DNA of 63,184 nt from Synergistota bacterium. Lineage in GTDB: Bacteria > Synergistota > GBS-1. The notes beneath the pieces were generated by a model. That model was not told the DNA's origin and made no database searches. It saw only the letters and a list, made by a program, of their open reading frames with translations. Both the position numbers and the translations under genes were made by a program. The stretch is taken from assembly GCA_021159885.1 (NCBI GenBank), contig JAGHDO010000010.1:1-63184 (forward strand). The letters are read 5' to 3'. This document shows positions 1-8,069 of this stretch, in pieces; position 1 is the stretch's first letter; each line of letters opens with the position of its first letter.

Positions 1-99
1 TATTTAGGTAGCAAAGATGTATTTCCTAGAGCTATAAAAAGCATTCGAAAATTTATTGATACCAAAAACTCACTCTATGCAACTAAAAACAAAGGATCT
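1..99. other. AT-rich edge sequence, no gene assigned
   Basis: This is the short stretch downstream of ktrA up to the window edge. It is visibly more AT-rich than the rest of the window. On the plus strand frame 1 is open from base 1 to the stop at 241-243, but the second half of that frame is antisense to ktrA. The first 33 codons could be the end of a gene that begins outside the window, or simply AT-rich intergenic DNA. I recognise no family in it. Confidence 0.2.
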
Positions 100-753
100 T
101 TAAGAGAATTCCTTAAATTTCTTTATGTCCTCCGGAAAGCCGGCAACTATGAGCTTATCTCCCTCATGAAGCTGTGTACTCCCACGCGGAAAGACAAAGG
201 ACTCTCCCCTTCTAACGAGAAGAACTATTATGTTGTAGGTTGAGCTGAAATTAAGCTCTGCCAAAGTTTTCCCGCACAAGCTCTTAGGAGCAGGAAGCTC
301 ACCTATAAGGAACTTGCCACCCAAAGCCGTAAAATCGCTTATCCATGGATGCACTATTATCTCGGCGAGCCTTTGCCCCATGTCCCTCTCAGGGAAAATA
401 ACTCTATGAGCCCCAACGCGTGCTAAAACTCTCGCATGAAGAACGTTATTAGCCCTCGCTATAACCCGCGGAACCTTAAGATCTCTCAAAATAGAAGTCG
501 TTAAAACGCTCGCTTCTATGTTCTCCCCTATAGTTACTACGGCAACATCGCATTCCTTCACGCCAGCTTTAATAAGCGCATCGGGATCAGTAGAGTCAAG
601 CTGCACCGCAATATCAACTATATCCGCTATTTCCTCAACCCGAGCTCTTACCTTATCGACTCCTATAACCCTTTGCTCGAATTCCACGAGCTTCCTGGCA
701 AGAGCACTACCAAACCTTCCCAAACCTATTACCATAACGCTCTTTCTATCCAA
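100..753 (-). CDS. ktrA: KtrA/TrkA-type potassium-channel regulatory subunit (RCK protein)
   Basis: Cytoplasmic gating subunit of a Ktr-type K+ uptake system, expected to form an octameric ring under the KtrB channel next door. The N-terminal half is an RCK_N Rossmann domain with the nucleotide motif GLGRFG at about residues 10-15 and a downstream acidic residue (GVDK). The C-terminal part (about 135-217) matches an RCK_C/TrkA_C domain, the module that binds c-di-AMP in other Ktr proteins. I start at the TTG at 753 because AAGGAGGGG lies six bases upstream. An in-frame TTG at 774 has no ribosome site and would overlap ktrB. At 217 aa it has normal KtrA length; full TrkA is about twice as long. 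Confidence 0.9.
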   Translation of the reverse strand: MDRKSVMVIGLGRFGSALARKLVEFEQRVIGVDKVRARVEEIADIVDIAVQLDSTDPDALIKAGVKECDVAVVTIGENIEASVLTTSILRDLKVPRVIARANNVLHARVLARVGAHRVIFPERDMGQRLAEIIVHPWISDFTALGGKFLIGELPAPKSLCGKTLAELNFSSTYNIIVLLVRRGESFVFPRGSTQLHEGDKLIVAGFPEDIKKFKEFS

Positions 754-766
754 AATACTCCCCTCC

Positions 767-2098
767 TTATCCAACCGGGATATGCTCTTCCGGGAACGAT
801 ATTCTGGGTTCCCTTTTACGCTTACTTAATCCCCAAACGAAGGTGATAATTCCCACTCTCCCCCACAGCATAAGAACGACAAGCACCAGCTTTGATCCTG
901 CCTTAAGATGAGACGTTATTCCCAAGGACAAACCAACCGTGCTTAACGCTGAAATAGATTCAAACATTATCCCAAAATAGTTTCTTCCCTGAAACGCGTA
1001 AATGATAAGACTTCCTATCCAAGCGGCTACTAAGTAAAGAAGAGCTATGGTCAACGCCTTTTCCACGGAAGTAAAAGGAATTCTTTTATTAAAAACCCTC
1101 GTTTCCTCCCTTCCCATTAAATTCTTAAGAGCGGAAGCTAAAAGAACCGCAATCGTTGTTGTTTTTATACCACCCCCTGTTGAACCCGGAGAAGCCCCTA
1201 TAATCATCAAGATGCAAAAAAGAACCAAAGAAGGAGAAGAAAAGAAGCACAGAGGAACGAGATTAAAACCCGCGGTTCTCGGAGTAGATGAATGAAAGAG
1301 AAACATAAGGAATTTCTCCCACGGCGAAAATCCCTCAAAGCCGGGATTGCCTATATTAAAAAGCTCAAGAAGAACTGCTCCGAGCAATACGAGAAACAGG
1401 GTGGAATAAATAACCACCTTGGAGTAAGCACTAAGCTTTTTCCTCCCTCCGAAAACTCTCTCCCAAATTTCCGTCAGGACAGGAAAGCCAAGTCCTCCAG
1501 CTATAAAAAGAAACATCACCACGCTAAAAAGATAAGGAAAATTGTTAAACTCCATAAGATTCCAGCTATAAATGGAAAATCCCGCGTTGCAAAAAGCACT
1601 TATACTATGAAAAAGAGCGCTATAAAGCGCTTTACCTACGGGCACTCCCTTCAAAATAAGCCCGGTTCCCAAAAGCAGAAAGCCCAGCAACTCAAATATA
1701 AAGGTAAAAATCAGCACTTTTTTAACGATTTCCTTTACACCGCTTGGGCTTTCTCTCCCCAAACTATATGCAGTTATAAGTTTCATTCTCAGCTCTCCCT
1801 CTCCCCTTAAGGCATAAGCCAGAACGCTCGAAAGGCTCATTATCCCGAGACCGCCTATCTGAATAAGGATCAGAATTATGATCTGACCCCATACCGTAAA
1901 ATCAGATCCGGTATCGCAGACAACGAGACCGGTAACGCAAACCGCAGATGTGGCGGTGAAAAGGGAATCTATCCAAGATATACCTTTGCTTGCCCAACTT
2001 CCCTTAAGGAGAAGCGTCCCCACTACTATGGCTAAGATAAAGATGAGCAAAAGCGCTCGCTCAGGAGAAAAAGAGGTATACGCTCTAAATTTCCTCAG
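767..2098 (-). CDS. ktrB: KtrB/TrkH-family potassium channel subunit, probable CTG start
   Basis: Integral membrane K+ translocating subunit with four membrane-pore-membrane repeats. Selectivity-filter segments are visible, for example SAVCVTGL in the first repeat and SALSTVGLS in the last. It sits between murJ (10 bp upstream) and ktrA (13 bp downstream) as one operon. The first usual start codon, TTG at 2050, would begin the protein inside the first membrane helix. Reading upstream in frame adds RKFRAYTSFSPER, which resembles the normal cytoplasmic lead-in of the family. The only start candidate there is a CTG at 2098-2096, placed five bases after AGGTGAT; the frame then closes at a TGA. 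I therefore annotate 443 aa from CTG. Function is secure; the start is inferred. Confidence 0.85.
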   Translation of the reverse strand: MRKFRAYTSFSPERALLLIFILAIVVGTLLLKGSWASKGISWIDSLFTATSAVCVTGLVVCDTGSDFTVWGQIIILILIQIGGLGIMSLSSVLAYALRGEGELRMKLITAYSLGRESPSGVKEIVKKVLIFTFIFELLGFLLLGTGLILKGVPVGKALYSALFHSISAFCNAGFSIYSWNLMEFNNFPYLFSVVMFLFIAGGLGFPVLTEIWERVFGGRKKLSAYSKVVIYSTLFLVLLGAVLLELFNIGNPGFEGFSPWEKFLMFLFHSSTPRTAGFNLVPLCFFSSPSLVLFCILMIIGASPGSTGGGIKTTTIAVLLASALKNLMGREETRVFNKRIPFTSVEKALTIALLYLVAAWIGSLIIYAFQGRNYFGIMFESISALSTVGLSLGITSHLKAGSKLVLVVLMLWGRVGIITFVWGLSKRKREPRISFPEEHIPVG

Positions 2099-2108
2099 AG
2101 TACATCAC

Positions 2109-3626
2109 CTACTTTCCGATAAGACCTCGCAATCTGTTTATAAATACCCGAGCCTCCTCGATTCCCAGTTTTTCGCACATCCATATATATGTTAATGCCA
2201 TCGGAAAAGACAACAGAACGCCAATTAGACCTCCCAAAAGCCTGTTTATAAAAAGCAGAGCGATCCCCAAAATTACGGATGGAAAAAGCAAAACCCCAAG
2301 GAAGCGGACCAATCTAAAGTTAACCTTATAATAACTAAGAAGTTTCCATCTGAGCAAGCAAAAATTTACGGCAAAAGCAACCGAGGTAGCTAGCGCAAGA
2401 CCTGGCGGACCAAAAATTTTACCAAATAGGAAGTTAAGGATAACATTGATAAAAACAACCAAAATACTTATGAAAACCGGGGTTCTGGTGTTCTTAAGAG
2501 CGTAAAAGCTCCTCAGCAAGATATGAGTTAAGCCCGCGAAGGCAAGTCCAAGAGAATAGAATTTCAGCGTCATGGAGGTATTCTTAAAAGCCCAGTGCGT
2601 AAAAGAACCGCGATAGAAAATAAGTTTTATCAGATCACCGGAAAAAAGGAAAAGAAAGATTGAGGCAGGCACCATCACAAAAAGCGCAAGCTTTAAGGCT
2701 GACGAGAGAGTTTCCTCAAATTCTTCCATACTTTCAGCAAGGGCATCTCTCGAAAGGAGGGGAAGAGCGACCGTGGAAAAGGAAACGGCAAAAATTCCCA
2801 TTGGAAGCTGATAAAGCCTAAAAGCATAGTTTAAAACCGAAATACCACCTGGAGAAATTAAAGATGCTATTATCTTATCAGCGAGATTCTGAACTTGATT
2901 TATAGCCAACCCAAGAGTGAGAGGCAGCATCATCAAGCATATTTTTCTTAACCCCTCATCTTTTAAATCTATAATCGGGTGGAATTTCCAGCCGAGCTTT
3001 CTAACCCATATCATTTGAAATATCCATTGAAGAGCGCCACCAATTGTAGCTCCCAAAGCAACGGAATATATTCCAAGGGATTTGTAAAAGAAAAGGGAGA
3101 GAGCTATAATTGAAATATTGAAAAATATAGGAGCTATTCCAGGGATAAAGAAATTCCCAAAGGAATTCAGTATTCCCATCGAAAGCGCAGCGAAGCTTAT
3201 AAAAGCTATAAATGGAAGTGTTACTTTAGAGAGAGATAAGCAAAGGTGATATACCTGAGGAGAAAATCCGGGAGCTAAGCCTTTAACCAAATAGGGAAGT
3301 ATAAGATATCCTATAAAAAGCAACGCTAAAAATAAGACCAAAAGCGTGGACAGAAGAAGATTAAATAAACGCCATGCGCTATTTCTTCCTTCTTTAACCA
3401 GACGCTCATTGAAAACCGGAATGAATGAAGAGCTTAAAGCACCTTCAGCGAGAAGCTGGCGAAGCAGATTAGGAACGAGAAAAGCTATCAGAAAAGCATC
3501 GTATATCGGCGTGGCACCGAAAAGATATGCCATAACGCTTTCTCTTACGAGCCCGAGGATTCTGCTTAGCATGGTGCCCATCATCATAAAAAGAGCGCCG
3601 GAAAGTATTTCTTTCTTTCTTTTCAT
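2109..3626 (-). CDS. murJ: MurJ-type lipid II flippase (MVIN family)
   Basis: Multi-spanning inner-membrane protein that flips lipid-linked peptidoglycan precursor. The N-terminus carries the family signature TMLSRILGLVRE followed by DAFLIAFLVPNLLRQLLAEGA, and the 505-residue length is normal. The rest is about 14 hydrophobic helices. I use the ATG at 3626, which has a weak TAGGG upstream; an in-frame TTG at 3641 has no visible ribosome site. It is first in the operon murJ-ktrB-ktrA and divergent from the hydrogenase protease gene with only 35 bp between them. A flippase gene here implies a peptidoglycan-making bacterium. Confidence 0.93.
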   Translation of the reverse strand: MKRKKEILSGALFMMMGTMLSRILGLVRESVMAYLFGATPIYDAFLIAFLVPNLLRQLLAEGALSSSFIPVFNERLVKEGRNSAWRLFNLLLSTLLVLFLALLFIGYLILPYLVKGLAPGFSPQVYHLCLSLSKVTLPFIAFISFAALSMGILNSFGNFFIPGIAPIFFNISIIALSLFFYKSLGIYSVALGATIGGALQWIFQMIWVRKLGWKFHPIIDLKDEGLRKICLMMLPLTLGLAINQVQNLADKIIASLISPGGISVLNYAFRLYQLPMGIFAVSFSTVALPLLSRDALAESMEEFEETLSSALKLALFVMVPASIFLFLFSGDLIKLIFYRGSFTHWAFKNTSMTLKFYSLGLAFAGLTHILLRSFYALKNTRTPVFISILVVFINVILNFLFGKIFGPPGLALATSVAFAVNFCLLRWKLLSYYKVNFRLVRFLGVLLFPSVILGIALLFINRLLGGLIGVLLSFPMALTYIWMCEKLGIEEARVFINRLRGLIGK

Positions 3627-3661
3627 AACCCTATTAATCAAAAGAAAGGGGTGATCCCGAG

Positions 3662-4111
3662 CTGAAAAAAATCTTACTCGGCGTCGGAAATGAGCTCCTC
3701 GGAGATGACAGCGTAGGACCGTGGATTGCAGAAGCTATTAATGGCAAAAAAGGCTGGAGAGGAATAAACGCTGGGACCGCTCCTGAGAACTTCTCGTCCC
3801 TCCTAAGAAGGGAAAAACCCGATCTGCTCGTTATAGTGGATGCTACTGAGATGAACCTGCCACCAGGTGAGTTCAGAATTATACCACGCTCCCTTATACC
3901 AAAACTGACCTATTTTTCCACACATACGCTCTCGCTTGCCTTTTTAATAGACGCTCTCAAAGAGGAAATAAAAAACATCATTTTTATAGGAATACAACCC
4001 AAGGCGATTGCCTTGGGTTGCCCTATTTCTAAAGAAGCTCTCTCTGGAGCAGGGAAGCTCCTTAATATACTTGTTTCTGAAAACCCTTTCGATAAAATTA
4101 CTTCACTATAA
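3662..4111 (+). CDS. NiFe-hydrogenase maturation endopeptidase (HycI/HybD family), CTG start
   Basis: Protease that removes the C-terminal tail of a hydrogenase large subunit after nickel insertion. The 149-residue product begins LKKILLGVGNELLGDDSVG, the family hallmark. Candidate nickel ligands match those of HycI: Glu11, Asp60 (VIVDAT) and His88 (STHTLSL). The start is unusual. No ATG, GTG or TTG lies between an in-frame TAA at 3635-3637 and this N-terminus, while CTG at 3662-3664 follows AAAGGGGTGAT by six bases. The first ATG in frame (3848) would delete the active site. The gene faces mbhN and their ends overlap by 14 bp, so the likely substrate is MbhL, encoded 1.4 kb away. Confidence 0.88.
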   Translation: MKKILLGVGNELLGDDSVGPWIAEAINGKKGWRGINAGTAPENFSSLLRREKPDLLVIVDATEMNLPPGEFRIIPRSLIPKLTYFSTHTLSLAFLIDALKEEIKNIIFIGIQPKAIALGCPISKEALSGAGKLLNILVSENPFDKITSL

Positions 4112-4499
4112 GCTCCTCTGAATACTTGTCGTAATCCGAAAGCAGAAATTCTGGACTCATATTAAGGCACTTTACGGGACATATATCATTACACTGAGAG
4201 CAAAAGCAGCAACGAGATATGTATATCTTTACCTTCTTCTCCTCGGGAATAAACTCAATAGCATCCGCGGGACATACCCTTATACATTGTCTACAGCCTA
4301 TACACTTGTCTCTATCATAAACGATCTTACCCCTGAAATCCGGTGGTGTCTCTACAGGTGGAACTATCTTTATCTGACCCTTCTCAACGCCCTCAAGAAA
4401 TTCAAGTATGGAATCGGGAGCATACCTTGCCGGAAATAGATTAGTCTCCGGTCCTCCGAAAAGCTGCCTGAAGAGCTCAACTATCATAGGAGTAGCCAT
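4098..4499 (-). CDS. mbhN: Membrane-bound hydrogenase subunit MbhN, ferredoxin-like two [4Fe-4S] protein
   Basis: Peripheral iron-sulfur subunit that passes electrons from ferredoxin to the MbhJ cluster. After an N-terminal segment (FRQLFGGPETNLFP) it has two cysteine motifs typical of 2x[4Fe-4S] proteins: CIGCRQCIRVCP and CCFCSQCNDICP. The second ligates through the second cysteine of its CC pair. The product is 133 aa from ATG 4499, which follows GGGAGGTG by ten bases; a TTG at 4508 sits on top of that site. It is the last gene of the 14-gene cluster, 24 bp after mbhM. Homologues include EchF and NuoI; gene order decides for MbhN. Confidence 0.93.
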   Translation of the reverse strand: MATPMIVELFRQLFGGPETNLFPARYAPDSILEFLEGVEKGQIKIVPPVETPPDFRGKIVYDRDKCIGCRQCIRVCPADAIEFIPEEKKVKIYISRCCFCSQCNDICPVKCLNMSPEFLLSDYDKYSEELIVK

Positions 4500-4523
4500 T
4501 TTGAGCAAACACCTCCCATAAAA

Positions 4524-5510
4524 CTAAACCAGATAGTCGCAAACCACAAGGAGCAATCCAACCATACTGGTTAAAAGCAAAGGAAACCAGTATAGTCTCG
4601 CAACCTGATCTACCTTTAGACGGGCAAATGCTACTCTGGTCAAGGTAATGGATATAAGCATGAGAGCCAGTACCTTAAGCCAGAAGAAAATAAAGTCTAT
4701 TATACCAGCGCCAACTCCTGAGATTCCAAGGGCAGAAGATATATTCCAAGGGAAGAAAAGATTTACAATGAGCGCAGTCATGGCAAGCGTCTTGACTCCA
4801 TCAGCTATATAAAAGAGAGCATAGTTTCTGCCCGAATACTCCACCATTATACCTTCCGCTATTTCCGTCTCAGCCTCCGCGATATCAAACGGTATTTTAC
4901 CAAGCTCAGCAGGAGCAACTATAAAGATAGTTATCAGTATGAGAATCACACCCAGTATTCCAAGAACCCCCATAGTCGACCACACAGGATGCGCAACATA
5001 GGTATAAAGCGAAAAGGCAGGCAAACTCGGGAAAACCTTAGAGTAATACCACGCCAGAGCTATTATAGCGGCAGAAAGAGGGAACTCATAGCTCATCAAA
5101 AGCACCATTTCTCTTTGAGCACCAACCGTAGCAAAGGGAGAACCGGAGGCAAATCCACCTGCAACCAGAGCGATAGCTGCAACGGTAAAGAGGTAAATTA
5201 TCAGTATTATGTCCCCTCTGTCTCCCAGAAGAGGCGGAAGACTTCCCATCGGCTGATAAAAGAGCAAGCTAACCCCCGCAAGAAGCCCCAACCAAGGTGC
5301 GCCGTTGAATATCCATGGAACTGCGTTTTCCGGCACGATATTTTCCTTCTGTAGAAGTTTTATAACATCATAGAAAGGCTGAATTATCGGAGGACCATAC
5401 CTTGCCTGAAAGCGAGCCGCTATCTTTCTATCGATACCTTTATATAAGAGCCCCAAGAACATAACCCATATAGAGAGAAGCACCGTCAACAAAATCTTAA
5501 GAGCTATCAT
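4524..5510 (-). CDS. mbhM: Membrane-bound hydrogenase subunit MbhM (NuoH/EchB-like)
   Basis: Membrane subunit that anchors the hydrogenase arm, homologous to complex I NuoH. About eight hydrophobic helices are visible in 328 residues. Conserved NuoH features are present: GIDRKIAARFQARYGPP near residue 25, the acidic loop FDIAEAETEIAEGIMVEYSG near residue 210, and SGSPFATVGAQREM. These acidic residues lie at the quinone-like cavity of complex I, which Mbh lacks as a redox site. It overlaps mbhL by four bases, which suggests translational coupling. Confidence 0.94.
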   Translation of the reverse strand: MIALKILLTVLLSIWVMFLGLLYKGIDRKIAARFQARYGPPIIQPFYDVIKLLQKENIVPENAVPWIFNGAPWLGLLAGVSLLFYQPMGSLPPLLGDRGDIILIIYLFTVAAIALVAGGFASGSPFATVGAQREMVLLMSYEFPLSAAIIALAWYYSKVFPSLPAFSLYTYVAHPVWSTMGVLGILGVILILITIFIVAPAELGKIPFDIAEAETEIAEGIMVEYSGRNYALFYIADGVKTLAMTALIVNLFFPWNISSALGISGVGAGIIDFIFFWLKVLALMLISITLTRVAFARLKVDQVARLYWFPLLLTSMVGLLLVVCDYLV

Positions 5511-6739
5511 CTTTTCTTCAACCTCCTCGTTTTGCGAACGCTTAGCTCATGAAGCTCCTTATGGGTAAGAACCTCCTTCCTGCCAGAAGGATAGATAAAG
5601 GTAGCTCTATTCAAACATGACAGGCACGGGTCGGTCGAAGCAACTATAATGGGTATATCTGCCACCTCCGCATCTTTAAACATAGGAACCCACGGAAGAA
5701 GATTATTGTATGTTGGAGCTCTAACCTTCCAAACCGCGAGATTCTCACTGCCGGGAACAAACTTAACATAGTGAACATCCTCTCCACGAGGCGCTTCATG
5801 CCTTCCCACCGCTTCCCCCTCTCCCCTCTTGATAAGAGCGAGAAGCTTAACCAGATTCTTCTCGTACAGTATATCGCCCTCCGGCATCTCCGTTAAAGCT
5901 CTATCGATAAGATCTACGGACTGATCCACCTCTAACAAACGCACAACTATTCTATCGTAGACATCGCCCTTTACCTCTCCCGTATACATATCAGGCGTTA
6001 TCGCTCTCACGCTGAGATCAGCATAGGCTATGTAAGGTTGATCCTGTCTTACATCCTTAGGGACACCAGATGCCCTTAAGGTGGGACCAACTGCGCACAA
6101 AGATAGAGCCTCTTCTCTTGTCAACACTCCTACATCTCGGGTTCTTAACGCAACCGTTGGATCCTCAAGCAGTAAAAACTTCAGCCTCTCAGAAAGCGTT
6201 CTATAGTAATCGAGACATTTTCTTATCTCGTGATAATCCTCCTTCTTTATGTCTCTTCTAACGCCCCCTATTTGAACGATCGCGTAATTTACCCTGTTTC
6301 CAGTAACCCTTTCCAATATATCCATGACGTTTTCTCTAACCTTCCATATAAGCATAAACGCAGAATCAAATCCTATCTCATGAGCAGCGACACCAGCCCA
6401 GAGAAGGTGAGAATGAATCCTTTCAAGCTCAGCAACTATAAGTCTTATATATTGAGCACGGGGCGGAACCTCTATATTAAGGGCTCTCTCAACCGCAAGA
6501 GCGAGAGCCAAGGAGTGAGTTACAGAGCAGATACCGCATATTCTTTCTGCGAGATATAGGTTCTGAATAGGGTTCCTACGCATTCCCATCCACTCTATTC
6601 CCCTATGAACCTGCCCCGCATATATCCTAACGCTTTTTACCCTCTCTCCATCTATCTCAAACTGAAACTCTATAGGCTCCTTAAGGGCTGGATGAATGGG
6701 TCCCACCGGAATGTTATAACCATAGCTTGCTTTAGCCAT
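5507..6739 (-). CDS. mbhL: Membrane-bound NiFe hydrogenase large (catalytic) subunit MbhL
   Basis: Catalytic subunit carrying the NiFe centre, group 4 type. Both ligand pairs are intact: RICGICSVTH (Cys68, Cys71) and DPCLSC (Cys372, Cys375). This argues for true H2 evolution and against the sulfur-reducing Mbx/Mbs relatives, which lack a complete second pair. Arg378 follows the second motif, as in other group 4 enzymes, with a 32-residue basic tail that the nearby maturation protease would be expected to remove. I start at ATG 6739, eight bases after GAGGTGA and just past the mbhK stop. A longer frame to 6808 would overlap mbhK by 61 bp. Length is 410 aa. Confidence 0.95.
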   Translation of the reverse strand: MAKASYGYNIPVGPIHPALKEPIEFQFEIDGERVKSVRIYAGQVHRGIEWMGMRRNPIQNLYLAERICGICSVTHSLALALAVERALNIEVPPRAQYIRLIVAELERIHSHLLWAGVAAHEIGFDSAFMLIWKVRENVMDILERVTGNRVNYAIVQIGGVRRDIKKEDYHEIRKCLDYYRTLSERLKFLLLEDPTVALRTRDVGVLTREEALSLCAVGPTLRASGVPKDVRQDQPYIAYADLSVRAITPDMYTGEVKGDVYDRIVVRLLEVDQSVDLIDRALTEMPEGDILYEKNLVKLLALIKRGEGEAVGRHEAPRGEDVHYVKFVPGSENLAVWKVRAPTYNNLLPWVPMFKDAEVADIPIIVASTDPCLSCLNRATFIYPSGRKEVLTHKELHELSVRKTRRLKKR

Positions 6740-6747
6740 CCTCAAAT

Positions 6748-7275
6748 TCACCTCACTTCGTTCAGCTTTCTGACGAGAGAATCGGGCCCTTTCTCGTCCC
6801 TTCTCCATGGATATATGCCCTCTGGGAAGTCATCCGCAAGAAATACATGTCTCCTTTCCGGCAGATCCTCGTATATTACTCCAATCATCTCCTCCTTCTC
6901 CTGCTCGGTTATCAAAGCTCCAGGTATAAGATGACTGATACAAGGAAGCCTGGGATTCTCCTTCGGAACCTTCACTCTAACATTGATTTGAATCTCCCTA
7001 TTGAAATCTCCACCATATATGGCAAGATGGTATAAGACCGCTATTTCCTCTCCCAAATCTTCGGCGGAAGCGACCATTGCATGAGGAGTTTCATCGAGCT
7101 CCATAAGAATTTTGACGAAATCTGGCAGCGCCCTGGGATCGATCTCCACCCATAGCTCTCTACACTCCACCTTCTTAACGCCAGATGTCCAGCTCCTTAT
7201 CTCCCCATTTTTAAAGCTATCCCCGAGTCTCTCCCTAAGAAGCGAAAGGAGTTCCTCGACTTCGAGAAACTTCAT
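6748..7275 (-). CDS. mbhK: Membrane-bound hydrogenase subunit MbhK (NuoC-like, 30 kDa family)
   Basis: Hydrophilic subunit of the hydrogenase arm, homologous to complex I NuoC. The C-terminal part has the 30 kDa family signature, seen here as ERRHVFLADDFPEGIYPWRRDE, and YGGDFNREIQINVRV upstream. The 175-residue length matches archaeal MbhK. It follows mbhJ by two bases and precedes mbhL by eight. It carries no metal ligands and is expected to be structural. Confidence 0.92.
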   Translation of the reverse strand: MKFLEVEELLSLLRERLGDSFKNGEIRSWTSGVKKVECRELWVEIDPRALPDFVKILMELDETPHAMVASAEDLGEEIAVLYHLAIYGGDFNREIQINVRVKVPKENPRLPCISHLIPGALITEQEKEEMIGVIYEDLPERRHVFLADDFPEGIYPWRRDEKGPDSLVRKLNEVR

Positions 7276-7277
7276 CT

Positions 7278-7718
7278 TTAAGCTGCCACCTCCTCGCCCT
7301 TGCGCAGTTTCTCAAGCTTGACCCATGCCTTAACGACACCGTGTATTATAGCTTCGGGACGTGGAGGGCAACCCGGAACGTAAACGTCCACAGGAATTAT
7401 GTTATCCACAGGACCAAGCAGATTATAAGATTCGTAAAAGACGCCACCCGTGCTTCCACAGCTACCTATTACTATAACGACCTTGGGATCCGGAACCTGT
7501 TCATAAATTCTCTTGAGCTTATCTGCCATTTTCCTCGTCACTGGACCTGTAACGAGAAGAACATCCGCATGCCGCGGCGTTCCAACGAGCCTTATCCCAA
7601 ATCTCTCCAGATCGTGGCGAGGCATTAAAGCTGCCAGTATTTCTATATCGCATCCATTGCACGATCCGCTGTTGAAATGAAAGACCCACAAAGATTTATG
7701 AAAATACTCATTTATCAT
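7278..7718 (-). CDS. mbhJ: NiFe hydrogenase small subunit MbhJ (NuoB-like)
   Basis: Small electron-transfer subunit holding the [4Fe-4S] cluster nearest to the NiFe site. Four cysteines in NuoB-like arrangement are present: SCNGC (Cys20, Cys23), IGSCGSTGG (Cys87) and VPGCPPRPE (Cys117). The 146-residue length fits group 4 hydrogenases, whose small subunit has only the proximal cluster. The ATG at 7718 follows GGGAGG with good spacing. It stands between mbhI and mbhK. Confidence 0.95.
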   Translation of the reverse strand: MINEYFHKSLWVFHFNSGSCNGCDIEILAALMPRHDLERFGIRLVGTPRHADVLLVTGPVTRKMADKLKRIYEQVPDPKVVIVIGSCGSTGGVFYESYNLLGPVDNIIPVDVYVPGCPPRPEAIIHGVVKAWVKLEKLRKGEEVAA

Positions 7719-7731
7719 ATTATCGCCCTCC

Positions 7732-8067
7732 CTAAACGATCAGGATAATGAAGCTGACGAGAGCAAGTATTCCAATGAACCAGCCAACATAATCAGACAG
7801 CACACCGGTATGGGACTCTATTAGGGGATCATAATAACCTTTAAGCGCCTCAACAAATCCCCAATATATATTGCTTGCTCTTACGTGAACTTCTCCCTTC
7901 TCCGGCTCAGGATGGCCACACAAGAATGGCTTATCCTGCTCCGTCCCCTTCCTGTAATCCTTCCTACCCTTGCTCCATATCCAGTAGACGATAATAGCTG
8001 CCAGTGCTACGCTAACCAACCAAACTATAGGATCCCAAAATCCTTGACCGGTCTTTATGAGCGTCAT
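7732..8067 (-). CDS. mbhI: Membrane-bound hydrogenase subunit MbhI
   Basis: Small membrane protein that in archaeal Mbh links the antiporter module to the hydrogenase module. There is one N-terminal helix (about residues 12-31), a hydrophilic loop containing KPFLCGHPEPEKGEV, and a C-terminal helix (about 90-111). The 111-residue length, this loop and the position between mbhH and mbhJ match MbhI/MbxI. Assignment leans on gene order as well as on sequence. Confidence 0.85.
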   Translation of the reverse strand: MTLIKTGQGFWDPIVWLVSVALAAIIVYWIWSKGRKDYRKGTEQDKPFLCGHPEPEKGEVHVRASNIYWGFVEALKGYYDPLIESHTGVLSDYVGWFIGILALVSFIILIV

Positions 8068-8069
8068 CC

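Noticed and set aside
1292-1810. A 172-codon frame on the plus strand
   Set aside because: Antisense to ktrB and extremely lysine-rich, as expected from the reverse of membrane-protein codons.
5507-6739. Sulfane-reductase (Mbx/Mbs) large subunit
   Set aside because: Those proteins lack a full second cysteine pair; here CxxC is intact in both motifs and a maturation protease is encoded next door.
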